Below the pieces are notes generated by a model. It was not told where the DNA came from, ran no database searches, and saw only the letters and a program-made list of their open reading frames with translations. A program made the position numbers and the translations under genes. From Sinorhizobium meliloti (GTDB taxonomy: Bacteria > Pseudomonadota > Alphaproteobacteria > Rhizobiales > Rhizobiaceae), in assembly GCF_035610345.1 (NCBI RefSeq), contig NZ_CP141215.1, positions 214,960-278,959 on the forward strand: a DNA stretch of 64,000 nucleotides, in the 5' to 3' direction. Of the stretch, positions 43,086-50,879 are shown piece after piece; within the stretch, counting starts at the first letter, position 1; every line of letters starts with the position of its first letter.

Positions 43086-44690
43086 ATGACGATCTCACGA
43101 CGCAATCTCTTTAAAGCTGGCATTGCCGCCGGGACGGCCTTTGCGATGCCATCGATCCTGCGAGCTCAGACGACTGCCGCCGACCGGACAGTCCGCATGG
43201 TCTTAGGCGACCTTCAAGTCTTCGATCCCATAGTTACGACGTCTGATATCACCATGAATCATGCCTTGGCGATTTACGACACGTTGTTCGCTTTGGATTC
43301 CGATCTTGTGGCGCAGCCGCAAATGGTGGGAAAGTGGGAGGTATCCGACGACAAGAGGACCTATACTTTCGAGCTGCGCGAGGGCCTGGGCTGGCACGAC
43401 GGCACCCCCGTTACTGCGGCCGACTGTGTCGCCTCCATTCGTCGCTGGGGCCAAGTTGATCCTTCTGGACAACTGATTATGGAGCGGGCCGCGGACCTCG
43501 CGAGTAAGGACAAAACCACATTCACTATCACGCTTAAGGAGCCGCTGGGGTTGCTGATCGACCTACTGGCGGCTTCGTCCGGTCGTCCCCTTTACGTTAT
43601 GCGCGAGCAGGACGCAACTCTCCCCTCAACGGAGCAAGTGACAGCAAATATTGGATCGGGTCCGTTCAAGTTCAATGCGGCACTGGCCAAGCCCGGTTCG
43701 ACCGTTACGTACGATCGCAACGAACATTACGTACCTCGCCAAGAGCCGGTGAGCGGCTACGCCGGCGGTAAGGTCGTGAACGTTGATCGTGTCGTCTGGG
43801 AAAATATCTCCGATTCGCAGACGGCGGTTGGGGCCTTGCAGGCCGGTGAGATCGACTTCTTGCTTGAGCCACCTGCCGATCTATATCCAGCGATTGAGAG
43901 CGATCCAAACCTTGAACTCAAGGTTCTGGTCAATTCAGGTATGGACTACTATGTGAGGATCAATTTCCTGCAGCCGCCGTTCGACAATGTCAAGGCACGC
44001 CAAGCGTTACTTCATCTCATTGATCAAGAGGCCTTTTCAGCAGTCGTGTCGGCCGACCCAAAATACAGCGGCGTCGTTACCTCGCTTTTTGGGAAGACCG
44101 CCTATTCGAATGACGAAAACACGGGATGGTACAAGAAGGGTGGCGACCCTGAGAAGGCCAAGCAGTTGTTCAAAGAGGCCGGATATGCCGGCGAGAAGGT
44201 CCTCATACTCGCCCCGACGGACTGGGCGGAGGGCAACAATAGCTCCCAGCTACTTGCGAATGCGTTGCAGAAGATTGGGGTCAAGGCAGAACTTGCGCCA
44301 ATGGCCTGGGGTGAACTGGCTACTCGCCGGGGGAATAAGGGCCTCACGGCGAACGGCGGCTGGAGTCTCTTCATTTCATCTCAGTCGGACTTCAGCCTCG
44401 GCAATCCGATTGGCTCCCCATTCTTCCTTGCCAATGGCGAAAACGCTTGGTACGGCTGGCCGAAGAGCGATGAATTTGAAACCCTGCGGGCGAAGTGGGC
44501 TGATATCGAAGCCCTTGAAACACGCAAGCAACTAGCGCGCGAGATGCAGCGCGTTTGGTGGGAGTTCGTAGGGACCGTTTTCCTGTGCCAAACTTTGACG
44601 CCAACTGCTCATCGCAAGACACTTAACGGCCTCATCAGTACTGAAGGCAGTTATCGCCCGATGTGGAACATGGAGAAGGTCCAGGCCTGA
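43086..44690 (+). CDS. ABC transporter substrate-binding protein, peptide/opine type (SBP family 5)
   Basis: A 534-residue periplasmic binding protein. The N-terminus MTISRRNLFKAGIAAGTAFAMPSILRAQ has a twin-arginine-like SRRNLFK motif and a signal peptide. The family 5 body includes YDTLFALDSDLVAQPQMVGKWEVSDDKRTYTFELREGLGWHDGTPVTAADCVASIRRW and GSGPFKFN. It captures di/oligopeptides or similar compounds. The downstream permease is only a remnant, whereas matching ATPases lie at 61.9-64 kb on the other strand, suggesting one operon was split. Confidence 0.93.
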   Translation: MTISRRNLFKAGIAAGTAFAMPSILRAQTTAADRTVRMVLGDLQVFDPIVTTSDITMNHALAIYDTLFALDSDLVAQPQMVGKWEVSDDKRTYTFELREGLGWHDGTPVTAADCVASIRRWGQVDPSGQLIMERAADLASKDKTTFTITLKEPLGLLIDLLAASSGRPLYVMREQDATLPSTEQVTANIGSGPFKFNAALAKPGSTVTYDRNEHYVPRQEPVSGYAGGKVVNVDRVVWENISDSQTAVGALQAGEIDFLLEPPADLYPAIESDPNLELKVLVNSGMDYYVRINFLQPPFDNVKARQALLHLIDQEAFSAVVSADPKYSGVVTSLFGKTAYSNDENTGWYKKGGDPEKAKQLFKEAGYAGEKVLILAPTDWAEGNNSSQLLANALQKIGVKAELAPMAWGELATRRGNKGLTANGGWSLFISSQSDFSLGNPIGSPFFLANGENAWYGWPKSDEFETLRAKWADIEALETRKQLAREMQRVWWEFVGTVFLCQTLTPTAHRKTLNGLISTEGSYRPMWNMEKVQA

Positions 44691-44920
44691 TGGCTGTCGA
44701 TGTGTTTCGCAACATTGTTTCGACCATCGCCGTCATGGAGATGGTGGGGATGTTCGTCTTCCCTGCTTCTCAGCCTGGCGCCTGGCAACCCGGCCATGAT
44801 CGCGGGGTCGTTCCAGGCGGAGATGATCGCCGAGGCTGGCGAGCAACTGGCATTGTTCGACCCGCTGCCGGCTCATGCGAGCGACTGCCGAACCAGTCTT
44901 TTTATCCCACACAAAAATAA
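44690..44920 (+). pseudogene. Remnant of DppB-type permease genes
   Basis: The DNA after the binding-protein stop contains pieces of permease sequence in changing frames: DVFRNIVSTIAVM, then LLLSLAPGNPAMIAG (the DppB motif L.LAPG.PA), then AEMIAEAGEQLALFDPLPAH. Large internal deletions have removed most of dppB and all of dppC. Confidence 0.65.
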
Positions 44921-44933
44921 TGGATGCATAAAA

Positions 44934-45773
44934 ATGACACACCGTGTACACTCGTCGGCCAAAGTATGTGCGGTGGCGGAGAAAAATGGAAATTGGCGGC
45001 CAGTCCAACCGTTGATTGCGGTTTCGGCGGATGTTTGCGAGTTGTATAATTATCCTTGGCATGCAGCGCCCCATCAGTATCTTGAGGCGGCGGTAGCTGG
45101 GGCAGGTGTATTTCCTCTGGTGGTCCCTTCCCTGGGGGAGCGGCTTGATCTCGATCGACTCTTGGATGCTGTCGACGGTGTGATGATAACGGGTTCTGGG
45201 TCGAATGTTCATCCCTCTATTTATGGCGGTGATGCGAGTGAAATAAACGGCCCTTATGACCCAGCGCGTGATTCAACCACGCTGCCCCTGATCTGTAAGG
45301 CAATTGAACGGGGGATTCCGCTCCTCGCCATCTGCCGTGGTATACAAGAAATGAATGTGGCACTTGGCGGCACGCTTGCAACCGAGATCCACGAGCGCCC
45401 CGGAATGCTTGATCATCGGGAGCCATCGAACGAGAACCGTGACGAGCGATTCGCCATCCGACAGGCGCTAACAGTCAAGCCGAAGGGCTACCTCTCCGGG
45501 GTCCTCGGGGACAGCAACATTCAGGTAAACTCTCTTCATCGCCAAGCAATCGATCAGCCAGGATCACAGCTAGAGGTCGAAGCAGTGGCTGAGGACGGCA
45601 CGGTGGAAGCGGTGTCAGTGCGTAATGCGCGGAGCTTCGCCATTGGCGTTCAATGGCATCCCGAGTATTGGGTAAAGTCGGACAGAGCATCCGCACTCAT
45701 CTTTCGTGCATTCGGAGATGCGGTTCGTGCGCACGCGGCGATGAGGATTGGCATTAAGAACGCTACAGAATGA
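44934..45773 (+). CDS. Class I glutamine amidotransferase-like hydrolase (PuuD, peptidase C26)
   Basis: A 279-residue hydrolase of the gamma-glutamyl-gamma-aminobutyrate hydrolase family: PLIAVSADVCELYNYPWHAAPHQYLEAAVAGAG, DGVMITGSGSNVHPSIYG, nucleophile Cys in PLLAICRGIQEMNVALGG, VNSLHRQAI and the His-Glu pair in AIGVQWHPEYW. PuuD cleaves gamma-glutamyl amides to glutamate and an amine or amino acid. The ATG at 44934 is chosen; the frame upstream is permease debris. Next to transport and hydrolase genes it suggests uptake of a gamma-glutamyl compound. Confidence 0.9.
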   Translation: MTHRVHSSAKVCAVAEKNGNWRPVQPLIAVSADVCELYNYPWHAAPHQYLEAAVAGAGVFPLVVPSLGERLDLDRLLDAVDGVMITGSGSNVHPSIYGGDASEINGPYDPARDSTTLPLICKAIERGIPLLAICRGIQEMNVALGGTLATEIHERPGMLDHREPSNENRDERFAIRQALTVKPKGYLSGVLGDSNIQVNSLHRQAIDQPGSQLEVEAVAEDGTVEAVSVRNARSFAIGVQWHPEYWVKSDRASALIFRAFGDAVRAHAAMRIGIKNATE

Positions 45774-45916
45774 TTTCCGATGCTGATAGGCGTCCGGCGT
45801 ATTCAACCTACGATGCAACACAACTATGACGATTTTGGAAGTGGATTACGGAGGCGACACGCTTCATTCAGGCTCCTCCAAACGGACCTTCATCATGGTC
45901 ATACAGGAATGGATTA

Positions 45917-47053
45917 ATGACACTGCCTATACAGTTCCCGCCGCCCTTTCCCATCCAAGAATACCGCTCGCGTCTGGCGGCATTGCGATCCTTCATGGCC
46001 GAACGAAAGGTTGACCTGCTCATCGTCAACCAGCACGAACATATGGAATATTTCGCGGGGTATGCGCCAACGGCGGCCATGTATCAAGCCATCTTAATTC
46101 CACTTGACGGCGAGCCGGTCGCTGTAATCCGTGCTCTCGATGCCTCGGTCTTCAGTGAGACTAGTTGGCTAACCGACTATGTTGCGTTCGCTGATAACGA
46201 AGATCCAATTGAAGTGGCGTCAAATACGATTGTTTCGCTCGGGCACGGAGGCTCCGCAATAGGTGTTGAGCGCGATAGCTATTTTTTCACAATCAATCGA
46301 GCGGTCGCTTTCGAAGGTTTCCTCCCCAATGTCAGGTTCGTTGATTTCTCCGCTATCCTGTGGCTTATGCGGCAGGTTAAATCGCCTCTCGAACTTGCCT
46401 GCCTCCAAGTAGCCGCGGGCATTTGTGATCGGGCGACAATGGTGGGCTTCGAGGCGGCTGAGGCTGGTGTCAGTGAGCGCGAGGTCTTAGCGGTGATGAT
46501 TTCCGAGGCGTTGCGCAACGGAGCGGACAACGCGCAGCTCGTTCAGCTGGTATGTGGACCCCGATCAGGATCCCTGCACGGCGCGCTCGGTAATCGCATT
46601 TTGGCAGAGGGCGACATCGTGCACGCAGAGCCGGTACCGCATTTTCGTGGCTATACCTCGCGGATGATGCGTCCGAAATCGATCGGGGCTCCAACCGATG
46701 AACAAATGCTAATCGCAGAAGCGACGATCCGGGTCCAGGATGAGCAGTTCCGAGCGATGAAGCCCGGGGCGGAAGCAAAAGAGGTGGACAAGATCTTACG
46801 TGAGGGCATGTTGTCCGCTGGATTGCGCGACCGCTACACCAATGTCACCGGCTATACACTCGGCCTAAAGCACCCACCCCGTACAAGTGACTTCACGCGT
46901 GTTTTCCTCGCCGACAGCGATTGGAGGCTTCTGGAAAATCAGGTGTTTCACATGTACACCGGGGCAGGTGGCATGGCGTTCAGTGAAACAATCGTCGTCA
47001 CGCCTGAGGGAGGTAGACGATTAACAAAAATGGAGCGCAGGCTGTTCTCCTGA
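45917..47053 (+). CDS. M24-family hydrolase (ectoine hydrolase/creatinase-like)
   Basis: A 378-residue pita-bread-fold protein. N-terminal creatinase-type domain (about 1-145), then the M24 domain from MRQVKSPLELACLQVAAGICDRATMVGFEA. The aminopeptidase metal site is not conserved: where metalloenzymes have D-x-G...Y-x-x-D-x-T-R, this reads HAEPVPHFRGYTSRMMRP, with both Asp replaced. Retained features are VTGYTLGLKHPP (His) and GMAFSETIVVTPEG (Glu), as in ectoine hydrolase DoeA and creatinase, which act on C-N bonds without two metals. Probably opens a cyclic amidine or cleaves a non-peptide C-N bond. Confidence 0.85.
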   Translation: MTLPIQFPPPFPIQEYRSRLAALRSFMAERKVDLLIVNQHEHMEYFAGYAPTAAMYQAILIPLDGEPVAVIRALDASVFSETSWLTDYVAFADNEDPIEVASNTIVSLGHGGSAIGVERDSYFFTINRAVAFEGFLPNVRFVDFSAILWLMRQVKSPLELACLQVAAGICDRATMVGFEAAEAGVSEREVLAVMISEALRNGADNAQLVQLVCGPRSGSLHGALGNRILAEGDIVHAEPVPHFRGYTSRMMRPKSIGAPTDEQMLIAEATIRVQDEQFRAMKPGAEAKEVDKILREGMLSAGLRDRYTNVTGYTLGLKHPPRTSDFTRVFLADSDWRLLENQVFHMYTGAGGMAFSETIVVTPEGGRRLTKMERRLFS

Positions 47054-47169
47054 TTTGCAGCCACTGACCGCTCAATCATGCCTATTAAGCACGACGTTTA
47101 AGCTAGATACTGATATCGCGTACTGTGAAGGCGTCAAGTTCTGCAAACTTGGGCGGTCATGAGTGCTGG

Positions 47170-47330
47170 TCATGCGGCTTGACGGAGTGCGAGTTTTCTT
47201 GTGCTCTCGCAGATCGTCCATGTTGATGTAGCGATTGGCCTCCATCCAGTTTTTGGGTTTCGACGGCGAGCGCGCGGACGAGGCGTCGGCAGCTCTCGGT
47301 ATTGGGAAAGATGCGCACGACGTAGGTTCG
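47170..47330 (-). pseudogene. IS256-family transposase, C-terminal fragment
   Basis: The minus strand encodes YVVRIFPNTESCRRLVRALAVET, KNWMEANRYINMDDLREHKK and, after one extra A, LALRQAA and a stop, the standard end of IS256 transposases. Just beyond (47331-47376) VRLKVTLDHVEP resembles the start of a pRiA4b ORF-3-type protein. Confidence 0.85.
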
Positions 47331-47376
47331 ACGTGGTCAAGGGTGACCTTCAGTCGGACCAGGGAGGCCGGCATCT

Positions 47377-48105
47377 TTAGGCCGCCAGCCTGTGCGCCGC
47401 CGCCGTCGCGCTCTTCCAATGCCAGGGCAAGAGCTCATCGATCCGATGCGCGGGATATCCGGCGATGCGGTGAAGTACGTCGGCGAGCCAGGCTTGCGGA
47501 TCGACGCCGTTCATCTTGGAAGAGATAATCAAGCTGTACATGGCGGCGGCGCGCTGGCCACCGCGGTCCGTACCGGCGAATAGCCAGCGCAGGGCGCGTT
47601 CGGCGGCATTGTTCGAGAGACAGACACGCCCGTCGTCGAGGAAGAGGGTGAAGGCAGGCCCGCGGTTCAGCAGGTAATCGAAGGCTTTGGCGAGATCATC
47701 GTTGCGCGACAGCTTGGCACGTTGAGCCTTCATCCACGGTTCCAGGTCCAGGACCAAAGGTTTGCTACGCTCCTGACGAACGGCCTTGCGGACCTCCGCG
47801 CTCGGACCGTTGATCTCGCGCTCGATGGCGAACAGGGCATCGATCCGTTGCACCATATCCAGCGCGATCGGCGATAGAACGGCCGGCTTCTTGCCCTGGG
47901 CTCTTCGGCGCGCATTCGCCTCGACGTCGGCCATCGCGTAAAAGGGCCGCCTCGCATGGACCCAGCAGGCTGTTTCCGTTATCGGGCCTGGCCGTCGATC
48001 CGGAAGATAGAGTTTGATGTAGCCGGTATAGGCATCCGCCTGCAGAATGCCGCTATAGCCGGCGAGATGCGCCTGCGGGTGCTCGCCCTGTCGGTGCCGG
48101 AACAA
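47377..48105 (-). pseudogene. tnpC: IS66 TnpC, C-terminal half
   Basis: 242 codons of the IS66 transposase: GEHPQAHLAGYSGILQADAYTGY, HARRPFYAMADVEANARRR, DDLAKAFDYLLNRGPAFTLF, DDGRVCLSNNAAERALRWLF (DDE Glu region) and SSKMNGVDPQAWLADVLHRI. The N-terminal half is replaced at about 48106 by the left end of an IS21 element. Confidence 0.9.
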
Positions 48106-48211
48106 TACTCCCCAAATGTGCCGTTTGAATCTTCCCCAGTTTGCGCCGTGAGCGGTCTTCCGGCGCGCGCCCCGGAAGATCGGTCACATGTCATCACCGA
48201 TACTGCTTCCG

Positions 48212-48718
48212 ATGGTCGGAAGGGGGATTTCGGTGATCAAGCTAAGGGAGATGATGATGATCCTGGATCTACATCGGCAAGGTCTGTCGGTGTCAGCGAT
48301 CGCCAGGCAGGTTGGTATCGATCGCAAGACTGTGCGCAAATACATCGAGCGCGGGCTGGAGGCTCCGGTCTATGGCCCGCGCAAGCCAAGAGCGACGGTG
48401 ATCGACCCGTTCGCGGCCTATCTTCGCGAACGCGTGCAGGCCTATCCCGGCGTGACAGCGCGGCGGCTTTTCCGCGAGACCAAGGATCTCGGCTATTCCG
48501 GCGGCTACACGGCGCTGACCGACTTCTTGCGTGACGTTCGACCACCGAGCGAGCAAGGGTTCGAGGTTCGCTTCGAGACGCCGCCGGGCGAGCAGGCGCA
48601 GGTCGATTTTGCCCAGTTTCATGTCGTGTTCACCGATGAACCGACGACGCCGAGGATCGTCTGGTTGTTTTCCATGGTGCTCGGCTACAGCCGCCTCATC
48701 TGGGCGCGCTTCGTCATG
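48212..48718 (+). pseudogene. istA: IstA, exon 1 (N-terminal part)
   Basis: MVGRGISVIKLREMMMILDLHRQGLSVSAIARQVGIDRKTVRKYIERGLE is the IstA helix-turn-helix; the DDE domain starts with GEQAQVDFAQFHVVFTDEP. At 48718 (..RLIWARFVM) the frame meets a group II intron; it continues at 50658 with HQNLPTVLRC. An alternative start is ATG 48188. Confidence 0.88.
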
Positions 48719-49101
48719 GTGCGCCCGGCATGGGCGCATTCCTGCGGGTGGAAGTCCCGCCACGAGCTGGTCACAGCGAGTGAAGTGAAGCGCAACTGCG
48801 TGAGGGTGACCGAGCGTGGGGAGGAAGCGTGGAGCGTAAACCGCGTGCCGATGAACAAGAACCGGATATGAGGCGGTGCCGACCAGGGCGAGCGGGCCAT
48901 GAACCGCGAAGCTCTCGTGACCAAGGGGCGGCGGCGTAGATCCGGCGGTAGTGCGGTGAAGGAATGCGTTCTTACCCGGGGAGATCTCGCCTTGCGCCTG
49001 AAAGGGCGACGGTGTCGAGCCGGAGCGAGAAAGTCAGCAGAGGTTGTAGTAGCCGTATCCGCGGCGAAGGACCGAACAAAGAGGAGTGCTTGAGGCATAG
49101 C

Positions 49102-49188
49102 GATGCAGGAAGCCAGGCATCAGATGCCCGCGAGTGTCAAGCGAAGCGAGGAATTGACCCCTTGGGCGAAACGAAGATTTGAGCCCCT
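49102..49188 (+). pseudogene. Intron-encoded protein, N-terminal stub
   Basis: MQEARHQMPASVKRSEELTP WAKRRFEPLH then a stop. This has the form of the start of rhizobial intron reverse transcriptases; the continuation was replaced by the IS256 fragment. Confidence 0.6.
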
Positions 49189-49215
49189 TCATTGATTGTT
49201 CGGTTCGTTTGTTTC

Positions 49216-49259
49216 AAGCGCTGCTCCGGCCTTCTGCAGAAGGCCGGAGCGGCGCTTTT
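49216..49259 (+). terminator. Strong hairpin in the IS256 left end
   Basis: A 28-base perfect palindrome (49223-49250, centre CTGCAG) extended by near-perfect flanks to 49216-49259 and followed by TTTT. It looks like a rho-independent terminator just upstream of the IS256 transposase start, likely to block read-through from outside promoters. Confidence 0.7.
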
Positions 49260-49332
49260 CGCGAAGCCGGTAGCGGGACTGTCAGGAATTCTGTGCGGTG
49301 GGCCATGATGATGAAAAGGAGAGAATCATCAC

Positions 49333-49731
49333 ATGGCTATCGAGAAAGAACTTCTGGACCAGCTCCTGGCTGGACGTGATCCATCCGAGGTTTTCGGCAA
49401 GGACGGTTTGCTGGACGATCTGAAGAAGGCGCTTTCAGGGCGCATCCTCAATGCGGAGCTTGACGACCATCTCGACGTCGAGCGCCTGGAGGGCGGCCCC
49501 GCCAACAGGCGCAACGGTTCCTCCAAGAAGACGGTTTTGACTGGCACATCGAAGATGACGCTGACCATCCCGCGCGATCGGGCGGGTACCTTCGACCCAA
49601 AGCTGATCGCCAGGTATCAGCGCCGGTTTCCCGATTTCGACGATAAGATCATTTCGATGTACGCCCGTGGTATGACAGTGCGCGAGATCCAGGGGCATCT
49701 TGAAGAGCTCTACGGCATCGATGTGTCGGCG
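49333..49731 (+). pseudogene. IS256-family transposase, N-terminal fragment
   Basis: About 133 codons: MAIEKELLDQLLAGRDPSEV, LNAELDDHLDVERLEGGPAN RRNGSSKKTVLT, IPRDRAGTFDPKLIARYQRR and YARGMTVREIQGHLEELYGI DVSAD, the usual Mutator/IS256 N-terminus. Fused at 49731 to the reverse transcriptase. Confidence 0.9.
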
Positions 49732-50570
49732 GATTGTCGTGGACGTCGATCTGGAGAAGTTCTTCGACCGGGTCAACCACGACATCCTGATCGACCGCCT
49801 CAGCAAACGGATATCAGACAAGCGGGTTATCCGCCTGATCCGGGCCTATCTGAACAGCGGCATCATGGACCATGGCGTGGTCCAGGAGCGGGTGATGGGC
49901 ACGCCGTAAGGCGGGCCGCTGTCGCCGCTTCTGGCCAATGTGCTGCTCGATGAGGTGGATAAGGAACTGGAACGCCGGGGCCATTGCTTCGTGCGCTATG
50001 CGGACGACTGCAACGTTTACGTTGGCAGCCGCAAGGCCGGCGAACGGGTCATGGAGCCTCTGCGGCGGCTTTACGGACGGCTGCACCTGACGATCAACGA
50101 GGGCAAGAGCGCGGTTACCAGTGTGTTTGGCCGCAAGTTCCTCGGCTTCAGCTTCTGGCGGCCGGGATGGCGCGGTCAAGCGCAGGGTGGCCAACAAGCC
50201 GCTCAAGGCGTTCAAGCGCCGCGTCCGGCAACTGACCCGCCGTTCGGGCGGGCGCAGCATGGCGGAAGTGGCCGAGCGCCTGCGCGTCTATGTTCTGGGT
50301 TGGAAAGCCTACTTCCGGCTGGCACAAACTCCAAGGCTCTTCAAGGAGCTGGAGGAGTGGATGCGTCACCGGGTGCGCGCGATCCAGCTCAAGCACTGGA
50401 AGCGTGGCAAGACCACCTACAAGGCCCTGCTTGCCAAGGGCGCCAAGCCCGAAGTGGCACGGCAGATCGCGGTCAACAGCCGCAGATGGTGGCGCAACAG
50501 CGGCATGTTGCTCAATTCGGTCCTAACCCTCAGGTGGATGGATGCCCTCCGTAACCCCCGCCTCGCCTGA
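49732..50570 (+). pseudogene. Group II intron reverse transcriptase/maturase, 3' part
   Basis: IVVDVDLEKFFDRVNHDILI begins RT motif A. Motif B region reads QERVMGTP, TAA stop at 49907, then GGPLSPLLANVLLDEVDKEL: the conserved Q of PQGGPLSP has become a stop. RYADDCNVYV (YADD catalytic box) follows. A frameshift near 50165 moves into the maturase domain (KAFKRRVRQLTRRSGGRSMA, YVLGWKAYFRLAQTPRLFKE). Three independent lesions. Confidence 0.9.
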
Positions 50571-50582
50571 CCTCAACTCTTC

Positions 50583-50657
50583 GAACCGCTCGGTGCGGAC
50601 CCGCATGCCGGGTGGTGTGGCAGAGGCGCGGTCATAACGACCGCCCCCTATGCCGAT
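50583..50657 (+). ncRNA. Group II intron domains V and VI
   Basis: GAACCGCTCGGTGCGGACCC then GCATGCCGGGTGGTGT (50583-50618) folds as a domain V-like stem, and GCGGTCATAACGACCGC forms the domain VI hairpin. The element ends at 50657 with AT. Both follow the maturase stop as expected. Confidence 0.65.
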
Positions 50658-50876
50658 CATCAGAACCTGCCGACCGTGCTGCGTTGCCATGTCGCCGCCT
50701 TCGAGGCGATTGGGGGCGTTCCGCGCGAGATCCTGTACGATCGGATGAAGACGGCAGTAATCGGCGAAGGCGAGACAGAGGGTATTGTCTATAACCGTGC
50801 GCTTGTTGATCTCGCGCGTCACTACGGCTTTCATCCCAAAGCATGCCGTCCCCATCGGGCCAAGACGAAGGAGCAG
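50658..50876 (+). pseudogene. istA: IstA, middle part
   Basis: HQNLPTVLRCHVAAFEAIGG VPREILYDRMKTAVIGEGET and YNRALVDLARHYGFHPKACRPHRAKTK, the central IstA catalytic region. At about 50876 it meets the serine-recombinase unit. Confidence 0.88.
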
Positions 50877-50879
50877 ACA

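Larger units (their letters stand above)
48719..50657 (+). mobile_element. Group II intron inserted in istA
   Basis: Starts GTGCGCCCGGC (canonical GUGCG 5' end) and ends ...TATGCCGAT (3' AY). Removing it joins ATG|CAT and restores the istA frame (FVM-HQNLP), which fixes both splice sites. It holds the 5' end of the intron protein, an IS256 fragment, the 3' part of the reverse transcriptase, and domains V and VI. Confidence 0.85.

Noticed and set aside
42668..43114. 148-codon plus-strand ORF before the binding-protein gene
   Set aside because: Some coding-like composition but no start signal or family, and it overlaps the real gene's start.
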